Positions 50,237 through 59,214 of a stretch of DNA of 64,000 bases are shown one piece after another. The position numbers and the translations under genes are program-made. The notes below the pieces were generated by a model. It ran no database searches. It had not been told where the DNA came from and worked only from the letters and a program-made list of their open reading frames with translations. Numbering within the stretch: position 1 is the stretch's first letter; each line of letters begins with the position of its first letter. Source of the stretch: Akkermansia muciniphila. GTDB taxonomy: Bacteria; Verrucomicrobiota; Verrucomicrobiia; Verrucomicrobiales; Akkermansiaceae. The stretch spans positions 17,269 to 81,268 of the forward strand of contig CAMDLP010000008.1 of assembly GCA_945901795.1 (NCBI GenBank). The letters are read 5' to 3'.

Positions 50237-50923
50237 ATGAAAATCATATCAGGCATCTGGCTGGCGCTCGCGGTTTTCACCCAAGCCGGGGGTTTGGAAT
50301 TCGCCGAGACGCTCAAGGAGATCGACGCCGGGGCGGATGCGAGCATCGTGACCACGGAATTCCACTTCACGAACAAGGGCGACAAGCCCGCTTCCATCAC
50401 GAAGAGCGATCCGGGATGCTCCTGTTTGAAGGTTGAGATTTCGGGTGGCAAACTCAAATACGCGCCCGGTGAGTCCGGTGTCGTGCGGACCACTTTCGAG
50501 ATGGGAAATTTTTCAGGAACCGTCGATAAGATGGTGGCGCTGTGGATTGACGATGATGCTGCGGACAAGCCTTCCACGCGACTAACCGTCCGGGTTCACA
50601 TTCCGGTGCTGGTCGGGCTGGAGCCGAAAACCGTGAAGTGGGAGCTCGGGGCAAAGGCTGATCCACAGATCATCCGGATTCAAATGGCCGAGGGCGCACC
50701 CATCCATGTGACCGGAGTGACATCATCTTCGGATTCGTTTGCGTGCGAGCTGAAGACCGTTGAGGAAGGGAAAAAATACGACCTGATCGTCACGCCCCGG
50801 ACCCTCGACGCGCCGGGGATGAGTGTCATCCGAATCGAGACGGATTGCGCGGTTTCCAGGCATCGGACCCAGCAGGCTTTCGCCGTGATGCGCAAGTCTT
50901 CCCAAACGACGGCGAAGCCATGA
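50237..50923 (+). CDS. DUF1573-family periplasmic protein
   Basis: 228 residues. Signal peptide MKIISGIWLALAVFTQAGG. The domain begins with FAETLKEIDAGADASIVTTE, FHFTNKGDKPASITKSDPGC, SCLKVEIS, the DUF1573 pattern (F-x-F-x-N-x-G..P..I......GC-x-C). It resembles an Ig/ASPM-SPD-2-Hydin fold and is common in PVC and Bacteroidetes. Function unknown. The two cysteines of GCSCLK suggest redox or metal chemistry, fitting the rhodanese-like gene overlapping its 3' end by ATGA. Confidence 0.85.
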   Translation: MKIISGIWLALAVFTQAGGLEFAETLKEIDAGADASIVTTEFHFTNKGDKPASITKSDPGCSCLKVEISGGKLKYAPGESGVVRTTFEMGNFSGTVDKMVALWIDDDAADKPSTRLTVRVHIPVLVGLEPKTVKWELGAKADPQIIRIQMAEGAPIHVTGVTSSSDSFACELKTVEEGKKYDLIVTPRTLDAPGMSVIRIETDCAVSRHRTQQAFAVMRKSSQTTAKP

Positions 50924-51381
50924 ACGCGCTGGGGCAGTTGGCCGCGATCCTTGGTATTTCGCTGGCGGCGGCAGGAGGAACATACTGGATCAAAGGGCCG
51001 CCCGGGCGGATATTGTCCTGTGACCCGGCTACTTTGAAACCCGGCGAAGTGTGCCTCGAACAAATTTCTCCTGATGCGAAAGTGCTTTGGGTGGACGCGC
51101 GCTTGCGGAAGGATTGGGTGAAAAACGGACTTCCCGGTTCCGTGCTTTGGAATCTCGATCCCGGCGAGGACATGCAGGCGTTCGAGGCGGATGTCGCGAT
51201 GCGGATCATGGAGACGCCGCGGGTGATCGTCTATTGCGGCGATGAAAACTGCGGACTCAGCCACCAGATCGCGGATAAAATCCGCGGCCTGCAACTTGGC
51301 GCGGATGTCTCGGTTTTGCGCGGTGGCTGGCGCGCCCTCAGCGAGGCCGGACGGATCAAGGATTCCAATCCAAAGTCTTGA
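50920..51381 (+). CDS. Membrane-anchored rhodanese-domain protein
   Basis: 153 residues. A short hydrophobic N terminus (LGQLAAILGISLAAAGGTYW) anchors or exports it. The rhodanese domain includes KVLWVDARLRKDWVKNGLPG, ADVAMRIMETPRVIVYCGDE, NCGLSHQIADKIRGLQLGAD and LRGGWRAL. Cys106 in VIVYCGDENCGLS is the persulfide-carrying residue; a second Cys is five residues on. Likely periplasmic sulfur carrier or thiol redox protein. Co-translated with the DUF1573 gene; its 3' end overlaps the convergent zinc-ribbon gene by 26 nt. Confidence 0.85.
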   Translation: MNALGQLAAILGISLAAAGGTYWIKGPPGRILSCDPATLKPGEVCLEQISPDAKVLWVDARLRKDWVKNGLPGSVLWNLDPGEDMQAFEADVAMRIMETPRVIVYCGDENCGLSHQIADKIRGLQLGADVSVLRGGWRALSEAGRIKDSNPKS

Positions 51382-52678
51382 GATCGATGGCCTCAAGATA
51401 GGGCATGTCCGGTTTGTCTTCGACATTCCATCGGAGCATCACGGTGCAGGCTTTCGCCTTGCCGTAGCTCAGGCTGTAAGTGCCGTCTTCGAGCATCCGG
51501 CCTATTTTGGATTGTCTCCCGAAGTAGGCGCGGGCGATTTCCTTGGTATTGTCGCGCGGGAGCAGTTTGAGCGTCAGCTTTTTCTCGCGGTTAGGGACGT
51601 GTTCCTCATTGCAGGAGGCCACCGCGGAAATGGTGACTTGGAAAACGCCCGCCTTGTCGGACGGGGTTTTGGCGTAGGCGGCGAGACGTCCGCCGAATGA
51701 ATCGAGAAACGGATCCACTACGATTTTGGGTCCGCCGGTCCCACGGGTTCTGACGAGAATCGTCTGGGGATTGATGGGCCTGTCGTCCGCGTCGAAATCC
51801 ACGTTATGATAGAAATCGACCACTTGTTCGACGGCGTTGCTTTCCTGCGCGTCGATCTCGATCCGACTCGTTGCCGGAAGAGGACCTGCGAGACAGGATT
51901 TGGCGAGTTCCGCTTCCGGCGTCTGGGTTTCGATCATCGGCAGGCGCTCGGCGAGCGTCTTCGCCGCAAGGAATTTGTCCAACACTTCCATGGCAACCAT
52001 GCCCGGCGTGGTGGGTTCGTCGGGCGGCGTTTGGGGCGATTCCGTGATCGACGGTTGCTCCGGGGGCGGGACGGGCAGGGTTAGGATATTGTTAGGTTCC
52101 GGCTCACGAGGTGTCTGTGGAGGCAGGAATGATTCGGGAAGGATCGGCATGACGGAGGCGGGCTTCGCGGCGTCCTTGGGAGCCCCGTCCTTCGTTTGAT
52201 TGTTGAGAATGGTCCGGACTCCGAAAATCACCGCGCCCGTGGCAGTTAGGAAGAGCAGCGGCAGCATGAACCGGGTGAGGCGGGTTCGCAGATGCGGGTG
52301 GTTGGCAAGCGGAAGCGGACCCTTGGAGGCTTCGCCCGCACGATTCCGCTCGGGCATTTGCTTGGCGACCGGCTCCGCGTGGTTCGAGCGACTTGGCAAT
52401 TGACGTGGTTCCGGCCGAAGCGCGGCCGGGGAACTTGCCTGGACCTGGGGAGGTGTCTGGTAATCCGGAGTTGCCGGGACTGGAATCGGCGCGGTAATCG
52501 GCGCGGGGGCCGCGGGCGGAGGTTGGTAGGCAGGAGCCGCCTGATACGGAGCCGGATAAGGCGCCTGAATCAAGGTGCCGCATGACGGACACGGCCCGGT
52601 GATGCCGGCGAGATTACCCGGAATTGTCAGCTTGATCGCACAAGCGGGACATAAAAAGGTGATGGATTCATTCGCCAT
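51356..52678 (-). CDS. Zinc-ribbon membrane protein of unknown function
   Basis: 440 residues from MANESITFLCPACAIKLTIP. A zinc ribbon uses C10/C13 and C30/C33 (TGPCPSC). A long Pro/Ala-rich linker runs to about 135, then a membrane helix LTRFMLPLLFLTATGAVIFG, another Pro-rich piece, and a C-terminal soluble domain from about 240 (VAMEVLDKFLAAKTLAERLP, VEQVVDFYHNVDFDADDRPI, SKIGRMLEDGTYSLSYGKAK). Similar Verrucomicrobia-type zinc-ribbon/TM proteins exist but function is unknown. lexA lies 82 nt upstream on the same strand. Confidence 0.7.
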   Translation of the reverse strand: MANESITFLCPACAIKLTIPGNLAGITGPCPSCGTLIQAPYPAPYQAAPAYQPPPAAPAPITAPIPVPATPDYQTPPQVQASSPAALRPEPRQLPSRSNHAEPVAKQMPERNRAGEASKGPLPLANHPHLRTRLTRFMLPLLFLTATGAVIFGVRTILNNQTKDGAPKDAAKPASVMPILPESFLPPQTPREPEPNNILTLPVPPPEQPSITESPQTPPDEPTTPGMVAMEVLDKFLAAKTLAERLPMIETQTPEAELAKSCLAGPLPATSRIEIDAQESNAVEQVVDFYHNVDFDADDRPINPQTILVRTRGTGGPKIVVDPFLDSFGGRLAAYAKTPSDKAGVFQVTISAVASCNEEHVPNREKKLTLKLLPRDNTKEIARAYFGRQSKIGRMLEDGTYSLSYGKAKACTVMLRWNVEDKPDMPYLEAIDLKTLDWNP

Positions 52679-52760
52679 TTGGATTGAGGCGGAATTTACC
52701 GAATCATACCGGTCCGTCAATCATGCAGAAAAGTTAGTAATCCTTTTGAAAATCCGGAGA

Positions 52761-53378
52761 TCAGGCGGCGTGCCGCAGCAGCGCGACGAGAACGCCTTGA
52801 ATGATCAGCTCCCGGGCTGGCAGCAAGTCCGGGTAATCCGCGTTTTCAGCACGCAGGAAGGGTTTTCCATGGTTCACCAGATAGCGCTTCAAAGTGGTTT
52901 CGCCATCGATCAGCGCGGCGACGATGTCGCCTTTCCGGGGCTCGCGGAATTCGAGAATCACGGTGTCTCCGTTGCAGATGTGGGCGTCGATCATGGAATC
53001 GCCGCGGACTTTGAGGGCGAAGGTGCGGGCATTGCGCGGGATTCCCAGCGCCGTGATGTCGATGGAAATGCAGCCTTGGCGCTCCTGCTCGACGTCCTGG
53101 GCCATGCCGGCGGCGATGTTGCCGTAGATCGGGATGTCGAGGATTTCGCCGCGGTCCAGCTCTTCCGGGAAAATGACGGCGCGGGCTTTTCCGGCGAGTC
53201 GCTGGATGACGCCTTTGCGTTCGAGCGCGCGCAAGTGGCTCATGGCCGCGGTTTGGCTGGCAAACCCGAAGAAGTGCTGGATCTCACGGGTCGTTGGCAT
53301 GAGGCCGGTCTGACGCTGTGTCTTCCGCAGATAATCGAGGATTTCCTGTTGGCGGTGGGTAAGTTCTGAAGAGTGCAT
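52761..53378 (-). CDS. lexA: SOS-response repressor LexA
   Basis: 205 residues. The winged HTH is at 6-60 (LTHRQQEILDYLRKTQRQTG, LMPTTREIQHFFGFASQTAA). Self-cleavage uses Ala90-Gly91 in YGNIAAGMAQ, Ser128 in VRGDSMIDAHICNGD and Lys164 in TTLKRYLVNHG; all are present. LexA blocks SOS genes until RecA-ssDNA triggers cleavage. A TGTTC-N4-GAACA operator lies 14 nt upstream of the start, so it should repress itself. Confidence 0.96.
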   Translation of the reverse strand: MHSSELTHRQQEILDYLRKTQRQTGLMPTTREIQHFFGFASQTAAMSHLRALERKGVIQRLAGKARAVIFPEELDRGEILDIPIYGNIAAGMAQDVEQERQGCISIDITALGIPRNARTFALKVRGDSMIDAHICNGDTVILEFREPRKGDIVAALIDGETTLKRYLVNHGKPFLRAENADYPDLLPARELIIQGVLVALLRHAA

Positions 53379-53392
53379 CGTTTTATGAACAG

Positions 53393-53406
53393 TGTTCCTT
53401 AGAACA
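53393..53406. promoter_or_regulatory. LexA operator TGTTC-CTTA-GAACA
   Basis: A perfect palindrome with a 4-nt spacer, 14 nt before the lexA ATG. It matches the consensus reported for Verrucomicrobia LexA. It is preceded by an overlapping half-site (GAACAGTGTTC at 53388-53397), perhaps a second weaker site. Confidence 0.88.
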
Positions 53407-53505
53407 AACCGGAGGATTGAATCCGGATCAAGCGAAATTTTCGTGACGAGTCGTCGCTGCCAAATCCCGCTGGCAATTCGCGCGCCGGGCGTCTAGTCCC
53501 TCCGC

Positions 53506-54732
53506 GTGCAGGGCGAGCCAGATATCCGGAGCAGGTCGACGGCGGTTTTCACATGGCTCTGGATCGTGTTTTTTTTGCACGGAATGACGCCAGGGTTCTG
53601 GTTGCCGGCGCTGACGAACATTCTGAAGGCGAGGGAACTCGGGGGCTGGGTGGCGCTGGTCTTCGTGGTGCCGCCGCTCTGCGCGCTGGTGTCGCCATTG
53701 ATCGGCGGCGCGCTGGCCGACCAGCGGATCGCGGCGGACCGGCTTTTTGCATGGAGCTCGTTGATCAGCTCCGTCGCGATTTTCGGCGCGTTTGCGACTC
53801 TGGACGCGGGTTGGAATCCATGGTGGTTCGTCGCGCTGTTAGGAACTTATTCCCTTTTCTCCGCCCCGTCATGGGGACTGCTCGCGACGATCTCGCTAAC
53901 GAATCTCCAGCACGGAGAACGCCAGTTTCCGCTGGTGAGGCTGGGGGCGACGGTGGGGTGGATCGCGGGCGGGCTGATCACCAGTTACGTGCTGCACGCG
54001 GACACCAGCCCGGTGGCCGGATACGCGTCGGCGGCGACGCGTCTGCTAGGCGGGGCGCTGGCTTTCATGCTGCCTCACACGCCTCCCTTAGGCAGGGGGA
54101 ATTCCTGGAAAAGCCGCCTGGGTCTGGATGCGTTCAGGTTGATGAGGCAACGGGATTACAGCGTGTTCTTCGTAGTGACGGCTTTGTTTTCCGTGCCTCT
54201 GTCGGCGTTTTACATGTATGCGCCGGAAATGCTCAAGGTCTTGGGAGACCGCCATTCCACGGCGACGATGACGATCGCGCAGCTGACGGAGATCGCCGCC
54301 ATGTTGCTCGTGGGATCGGTGATGATGCGGTTCAGGGTGAAAACGGTGCTGCTTTGGGCGCTGGGTCTGTCGGTGCTTCGCTTCGGCATGAGCGCCTATG
54401 CCGGAAGCAGCGGATCTATCAACTGGCACATCGGCGGAATCGCGCTGCACGGGATGTGCTACACGTTTTTCTTCATCACGGCGCAGGTCTTCCTGGATCG
54501 GGGGGTGGATCCGGGGCTCAAGGGGCAGGCGCAGGGATTGCTGGGTTTGGTTTCAGGCGGCCTGGGGCCGCTGGCGGGAGCGGTGATTTGCGGGTGGCTC
54601 AGAAACCAATGTGTCACCGCCGACGGCCGGGGATGGATGGAATTCTGGGCGATCCTTGCCGCGATGATTGCGCTGTGTTTGGTGATTTTCGCGGTGTTTT
54701 ACCGAGGGATGGGGAGACGCCCGGCGGGTTAA
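53506..54732 (+). CDS. MFS transporter (nucleoside:H+ symporter-like)
   Basis: 408 residues, about 12 membrane helices. TWLWIVFFLHGMTPGFWLPA, LTNILKARELGGWVALVFVV, LIGGALADQRIAADRLFAWS and a middle RLGATVGWIAGGLITSYVL fit the NupG/XapB-type MFS branch. The loop G-G-x-x-AD(Q/R) between helices 2 and 3 is present. Substrate inferred as nucleosides or sugars only from family. GTG start. Its last 4 nt overlap the convergent pdxA stop (TTAA). Confidence 0.82.
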   Translation: MQGEPDIRSRSTAVFTWLWIVFFLHGMTPGFWLPALTNILKARELGGWVALVFVVPPLCALVSPLIGGALADQRIAADRLFAWSSLISSVAIFGAFATLDAGWNPWWFVALLGTYSLFSAPSWGLLATISLTNLQHGERQFPLVRLGATVGWIAGGLITSYVLHADTSPVAGYASAATRLLGGALAFMLPHTPPLGRGNSWKSRLGLDAFRLMRQRDYSVFFVVTALFSVPLSAFYMYAPEMLKVLGDRHSTATMTIAQLTEIAAMLLVGSVMMRFRVKTVLLWALGLSVLRFGMSAYAGSSGSINWHIGGIALHGMCYTFFFITAQVFLDRGVDPGLKGQAQGLLGLVSGGLGPLAGAVICGWLRNQCVTADGRGWMEFWAILAAMIALCLVIFAVFYRGMGRRPAG

Positions 54733-55583
54733 GCGAGTTCGCAGGCGAGGCGGATGGCGGCGATCATCGAGGACGGGCTGGCGAGATTTTTGCCGGCGAT
54801 GGAGAACGCCGTGCCGTGATCCGGGCTGGTGCGCGGCTTGGGCAGGCCGAGGGTGACGTTCACGGCGGTGTCGAAATCCAAGAGCTTGAGCGGGATCAAT
54901 CCCTGGTCGTGATACATGGCGAGCACGGCATCGAATTGGCCTTGGGCGGCATCGCGGAAAATCGCGTCAGGAACTGCGGGGCCGGTGAAAACTCCCATCC
55001 CGGCGTGGTTCAGTTGATCGATCGCGGGCCGGATGATGCGGATTTCCTCGTCGCCGAACGCGCCGTTTTCTCCGGCGTGGGGATTGAGTCCGGCGACGGC
55101 GATCCGTGGCTGATCGATTCCGCGGCGCTTGAGGAATTCCGCGGTGAGCATGCCGATCCGGACGATGCGCCGGGCGGTGAGCAGGCCCGGCACTTTTGCG
55201 AGCGGCTCATGAATCGTCGCCAGTCCGACGGTCAGGGTGGCCCCTGTCAGCAGCATGCCGTAATTCCTGACGCCGAAGGCATCGGCAAAATATTCCGTTT
55301 GCCCGGGGAAGGAGAAACCCAGCGATTGTAAGCCATCCTTCGAAACGGGCCCGGTGACTACCGCGTCGGCGGTGCCGTTTTTCAATTGGCGGACGGCCTC
55401 ATCCAGCGCCGCGAGTGCGGCGGCGGCGGAACGGGCGTCGGGTTTCCCGGGTGTTCCCGCGCATCGGTCGCCGAGAATCTCGATTTCAAATCCGCGGGGG
55501 ATGTGGGGAGAAGCCAGCGCGAGGTCGATGACTTCCGGGCCGATGCCGGCGGGATCTCCGAGGGTGATGATGACGCGCGGCAT
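54729..55583 (-). CDS. pdxA: 4-hydroxythreonine-4-phosphate dehydrogenase
   Basis: 284 residues. PRVIITLGDPAGIGPEVIDL is the family start; later VTGPVSKDGLQSLGFSFPGQ, TEYFADAFGV, ITVAGLNPHAGENGAFG-like AVAGLNPHAGENGAFGDEEI and AMYHDQGLIPLKLLDFDTAV hold the metal-binding His residues. PdxA makes 3-amino-1-hydroxyacetone phosphate for pyridoxal phosphate. It is about 40 residues shorter than E. coli PdxA, mainly in the N-terminal third. Confidence 0.94.
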   Translation of the reverse strand: MPRVIITLGDPAGIGPEVIDLALASPHIPRGFEIEILGDRCAGTPGKPDARSAAAALAALDEAVRQLKNGTADAVVTGPVSKDGLQSLGFSFPGQTEYFADAFGVRNYGMLLTGATLTVGLATIHEPLAKVPGLLTARRIVRIGMLTAEFLKRRGIDQPRIAVAGLNPHAGENGAFGDEEIRIIRPAIDQLNHAGMGVFTGPAVPDAIFRDAAQGQFDAVLAMYHDQGLIPLKLLDFDTAVNVTLGLPKPRTSPDHGTAFSIAGKNLASPSSMIAAIRLACELA

Positions 55584-55702
55584 TGCGGAATTGTCGGGCG
55601 ATCTCGAACGCCTGCCAAGTGGGGAAATCGGGGAATGAAAATTACCCCCCATTTTTCGTTTTGGGGGCTTGCGGGAAGGAAACGGGCTTCCTAGCTTCGC
55701 CC

Positions 55703-56206
55703 ATGACGATTTCGATAACCCATATCCTCACGCTTGGAGCGCTGTGCTTGCTGCTCACCCAGTGCGGAACGTCATCGATGGGAGGTGGCAATCTGGGCGG
55801 GCCAAGCGTCGAGGAGCGGAATGCGAAAATCGCCAGCGAACCGACCGGCGACTTCTTCTATGGGCGCCGCTATTTCGTGGAAAAAACCCGCTTTTGGGGC
55901 TATGTCCGCCAACCCCGGCAGCCATGGAACCGGGCCAAGCTGGTGATCATGCGCGAGGACAAGAAGAAAACTCCCGACCGGCTTTCCGAGGACGGCGCGC
56001 CCGGCCAGCGGTATGCTTTCGACAACAACACCGAATACCGTCTCCGCGGCTACTACACCGGCCAGCAGGTGTATGAGCCGAACAGTAATCAGTTTCTATC
56101 GGAATTCATGCTGACCGGATACGAGCCGTTGGATAGCCAGCCTGGTTGGCTGTTCCGGCCGGACGATCGCTATGATCGCCTCCGCATCACGATGATTCCA
56201 CGTTGA
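55703..56206 (+). CDS. Predicted lipoprotein
   Basis: 167 residues. MTISITHILTLGALCLLLTQ, C with lipobox LLTQC (Cys21). The mature domain (GDFFYGRRYFVEKTRFWGYV, GQRYAFDNNTEYRLRGYYTG, YEPNSNQFLSEFMLTGYEPL) is aromatic-rich and beta-like, seen in other Verrucomicrobia in my recollection but unnamed. Divergent from pdxA. Confidence 0.72.
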   Translation: MTISITHILTLGALCLLLTQCGTSSMGGGNLGGPSVEERNAKIASEPTGDFFYGRRYFVEKTRFWGYVRQPRQPWNRAKLVIMREDKKKTPDRLSEDGAPGQRYAFDNNTEYRLRGYYTGQQVYEPNSNQFLSEFMLTGYEPLDSQPGWLFRPDDRYDRLRITMIPR

Positions 56207-56233
56207 GCTCCATTCCTGACTTCCATCTGCAAT

Positions 56234-57247
56234 ATGAAATCCAATGATATCAGCCGATCCGTCAAGTCCTTCCGGGTAACCCGTGCGGCGGGTGATCGTC
56301 CCAGTTTGGGACGAGTCGCGCGGATGCGCGGCACGGGTTTGCCGAAGCAAGGGAGCGAACAGTGCTGCGACGGCAGCCGGGGCAAACGGGGGCTGGAATA
56401 CCACAAGAAGCTGGTCCGAACGTGGTCGTTGATCATGGGCGGCCTGGCGGCAGTGAGTCTGGCGGTCGTGATTTTCCTGTGGCTGGGTCCGAAGATGAAG
56501 TCGGCTGGAAGCCGCGCCGGACAGGTTTCGTCAGGGCCGCGGCAGGAGGCGCGGGTGGTCTCGCGGTTTGCCTCGCCGTCCGAGGACGGGGCGCTGGCGT
56601 TGGTTAAGCAGGCTCTGTCCATTCGCGAGCCTGAGAGAGTCGCCGGATTTTTTCGTCCGGGCGCCGCGAGTCCGCAGGAGGTGGTGGATTTCCTGACAGG
56701 CATGGAGTTCGTGGACGGGGTGATCGAGCGCTACACATGGCTCAGCAGCATGGACGCGAACCGTCTTTCGATCGACGGGGTGTTAGTGAGCTTCGAGGAC
56801 ACGGAGAAGCCGCGATTCAGGCTGGCGTTGCTAACTCCTGATGAGGCCGGGACTTGGAAGATCGATTTCGACGCCTTTGCCCGCACGGTGAAGCCGTCGT
56901 GGGATGCCATTTTTGAAAAAGGCGCGGCCCTCGCCCAGGTGCGGGTCGAAATCGCGAAGGACAGTTACTACAACGGCGCGTTCAGAGACGACAATCAATG
57001 GGTCTGTTATCGCATGACTTCACCTGACACGGAGGAAATGCTGTTGGGCTATTGCAAAGTCGGTTCGCGCCAGGCAGCCGCCCTGAACTGGATGTTTTCA
57101 AAGGAAGGGAATAAGCCCCGGGCGACCTTGGAAGTCCGGCGGGTCGATGGCGGAGAGTCCCGTCAATTTGAAATCCTCAAGGTCATTGCCGAGGACTGGG
57201 TCGTGGGCGAGGCTCCTTTTGACGAAAGTTTCAATGAGTTCGATTGA
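56234..57247 (+). CDS. Single-pass membrane protein of unknown function
   Basis: 337 residues. A basic cytoplasmic N terminus of about 60 residues is followed by a membrane helix, WSLIMGGLAAVSLAVVIFLW. The outside part has a helical segment (LALVKQALSIREPERVAGFF) and beta-rich body (VLVSFEDTEKPRFRLALLTP, RQAAALNWMFSKEGNKPRAT, LEVRRVDGGESRQFEILKVI). No family recognised. Starts 27 nt after the lipoprotein and may share its transcript. Confidence 0.7.
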   Translation: MKSNDISRSVKSFRVTRAAGDRPSLGRVARMRGTGLPKQGSEQCCDGSRGKRGLEYHKKLVRTWSLIMGGLAAVSLAVVIFLWLGPKMKSAGSRAGQVSSGPRQEARVVSRFASPSEDGALALVKQALSIREPERVAGFFRPGAASPQEVVDFLTGMEFVDGVIERYTWLSSMDANRLSIDGVLVSFEDTEKPRFRLALLTPDEAGTWKIDFDAFARTVKPSWDAIFEKGAALAQVRVEIAKDSYYNGAFRDDNQWVCYRMTSPDTEEMLLGYCKVGSRQAAALNWMFSKEGNKPRATLEVRRVDGGESRQFEILKVIAEDWVVGEAPFDESFNEFD

Positions 57248-57257
57248 TCCCGTCCGC

Positions 57258-57294
57258 AAAAAAAAACGCCGCCCCTCCAAGCGGAAGGGCGGCG
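57258..57294 (-). terminator. Intrinsic terminator of the TPR gene
   Basis: An 8-bp GC stem (57267-57274 with 57287-57294) with, on the minus strand, a following T9 tract. It is 15 nt downstream of the TPR-gene stop codon at 57310. Confidence 0.88.
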
Positions 57295-57309
57295 GATGTT
57301 TCTAATGGG

Positions 57310-58698
57310 TCAGGCGTAGGATGATTCCACGCGTTGGGCGACGTCGCGGTAGCCGTAATCGACTTCGTAGATTTGCTTGAAGCAATCGAGCGCGGACGGC
57401 TTGTCGCCCACTTCGGTGTGGATGAGTCCCTTTTCGTAGAGGACTTCCTTCTTGGTGTTGTCCATGGCGACGAGGTCGGCGAGGGCGTCTGATAGCTGTT
57501 TGATCGCAAGGTCGAACATGGCTTTGGCGCGGAAGGCGCGGGCCAGCGTGAGCAGCACCTTGGTGCGGATGTGCGGGTTGCGCGTCGCCTGTTGGAGGTG
57601 GGGAATGGCGGCGCTGTATTCGCCGGCCTTGTAAAGCGCGGTGCCGAGTTCGAAGCGAAGCTGGGGATCGGTCGGATTCTGGTCGACACGCTTTTGGGCT
57701 TCCTTGACTTGCTCGGCGAGGCGGTCGGCTTTGCGGGCGTCGAGCGCGGCCTTGAGCTCCGCGTTGTCCGGGTCGGCGGCGGCGGCGGCTTCGAGGTTTT
57801 TCATGTCGGTCTCAAGGGCGCGGTCGTTCATCGCGGCGGCCTTGGTGGCGAGGGCGACGTCGCCATTGCTGAGAGAGTGGGCCCAGCTGTAGAAGGTGTG
57901 GGCGTTGTGCCAGTCTTCGAGTTGCTCGTAGATGCCGGCCAGATCCTTGACCGTCGCGAGATGGTTGGGATCCATGTTGTATTTCTCGATGACCTTGTCG
58001 CGGCGTTCTTCGAGTTGATCGCGGGTGAGGCCGGTGCGGGAGGCTTTTTCGAGCTCCTCGAACTCGGCCGAGTTTTTCATCAGCGAACGCATGTCGGCGT
58101 TTTCATCCCACTTCTGCTTTTGCATGGAGGCCCGCGCGGAGGCGTCCTTGGAGCCCTTGATCGCGGTTCCGTCGGTGGGGTGGTGCTTGATGATGTCGTT
58201 GTAAACGTCCGACGCCAGTTGCGGCTTTTCGCGCGTGATGTAGAACTCGGCGAGTTTGTGAAGCAGCTTGGCGTTTTCCGGGTTGCCTTTGCGGACCGTC
58301 TCGAGAGCGAAAGCGGCGGTTTCAAAGAGTTCGAGCTTGAGGCAGGTGTCAAAGAGGAGGTCGTTGGCTTGATCGTTGAGCGGATCCTTTTCCAATTCTT
58401 TTTCAATCAAGTGGAGGGTGCCCTCGGGGTCTTTTTTGGCCTGTCCTTGCAGTTTCATCACGCCCATGCCGCTACCCGACATGCCGAAGAGGCCGCCTTT
58501 TTTCTTGGTGTTTCCGGCGAGTTGGAGTTCGCAGTTGCGGAGCATTTTCCGGCCGTCGAGGAATGCGGGGCAGTCTTTGAGAACGGCTTGGAGCAGGGTG
58601 ATTGCGTAAGGCGTATTAGACGTCTGGACAGCAGTTAGCGCTTTAAGCCAAAGTGGCTTGAGGATCGGCGGAAGTTCTTTTTCGGTGATCTCGGGCAT
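57310..58698 (-). CDS. Large cytoplasmic TPR protein
   Basis: 462 residues, no signal peptide. Repeated TPR helices fill most of it: LLQAVLKDCPAFLDGRKMLR, LIEKELEKDPLNDQANDLLF, LLHKLAEFYITREKPQLASD, LATVKDLAGIYEQLEDWHNA and LRFELGTALYKAGEYSAAIP. It is probably a scaffold for a large assembly. An internal Gly/Lys-rich segment (KKKGGLFGMSGSGMGVMKLQ) follows the first repeats. ATG 58698 preferred over 58734. Confidence 0.75.
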   Translation of the reverse strand: MPEITEKELPPILKPLWLKALTAVQTSNTPYAITLLQAVLKDCPAFLDGRKMLRNCELQLAGNTKKKGGLFGMSGSGMGVMKLQGQAKKDPEGTLHLIEKELEKDPLNDQANDLLFDTCLKLELFETAAFALETVRKGNPENAKLLHKLAEFYITREKPQLASDVYNDIIKHHPTDGTAIKGSKDASARASMQKQKWDENADMRSLMKNSAEFEELEKASRTGLTRDQLEERRDKVIEKYNMDPNHLATVKDLAGIYEQLEDWHNAHTFYSWAHSLSNGDVALATKAAAMNDRALETDMKNLEAAAAADPDNAELKAALDARKADRLAEQVKEAQKRVDQNPTDPQLRFELGTALYKAGEYSAAIPHLQQATRNPHIRTKVLLTLARAFRAKAMFDLAIKQLSDALADLVAMDNTKKEVLYEKGLIHTEVGDKPSALDCFKQIYEVDYGYRDVAQRVESSYA

Positions 58699-58919
58699 GG
58701 CGTTGAGAATAATGCGGTTTTTTATGAATGCCACTTTGCGATGGCTGTGGGCGAAAAGCTGGAGAGGTTGCGGCGGCTTGGCAAGCGTGGGTGATGGAGA
58801 AAACAGAGGGAATGCGGGAAGAGCGCGTTTTTTGGGATTGATGGCCCGGATGGGATGAGTTACCGAAGCCCAGCGCGGCGTGGCTTTCCAGTCCGCCGTT
58901 TGTATTATCTCAAGTCAAT

Positions 58920-59213
58920 ATGCCTCCTCGCCCAAAGAAATCGGGACGTCGTCTCAATCGCAATCGTTATGGTCCACCGAAGCGTTCCACCAAGGACGAA
59001 GAAGAAAAAGCGGTGGAAGTGGACGGTGAAATCTCATCCGTTCTCGCTGGCACCATGTTCCGGGTGAAGCTGGAGAGCGGGCACGAGGTGCTGGCTCACA
59101 TTTCCGGCAAGATGCGCAAGCGTTTCATCCGCCTGGTGGTGGGTGACAAGGTCAAGATGGAGATGTCTCCTTATGACCTGACCAAGGCGCGGATTGTCTT
59201 CCGCTTGAGCTGA
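58920..59213 (+). CDS. infA: Translation initiation factor IF-1
   Basis: 97 residues. The OB fold [40 protein letters not shown] and [20 protein letters not shown] is a typical IF-1 (about 72 residues). A basic N-terminal extension of about 30 residues ([20 protein letters not shown]) precedes it. IF-1 binds the ribosomal A site in initiation. Convergent with scpA. Confidence 0.93.
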   Translation: MPPRPKKSGRRLNRNRYGPPKRSTKDEEEKAVEVDGEISSVLAGTMFRVKLESGHEVLAHISGKMRKRFIRLVVGDKVKMEMSPYDLTKARIVFRLS

Positions 59214-59214
59214 T

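Noticed and set aside
57571..58638. 355-codon plus-strand ORF antisense to the TPR gene
   Set aside because: Same shadow effect in GC-rich DNA; the opposite strand has clear TPRs and a terminator.
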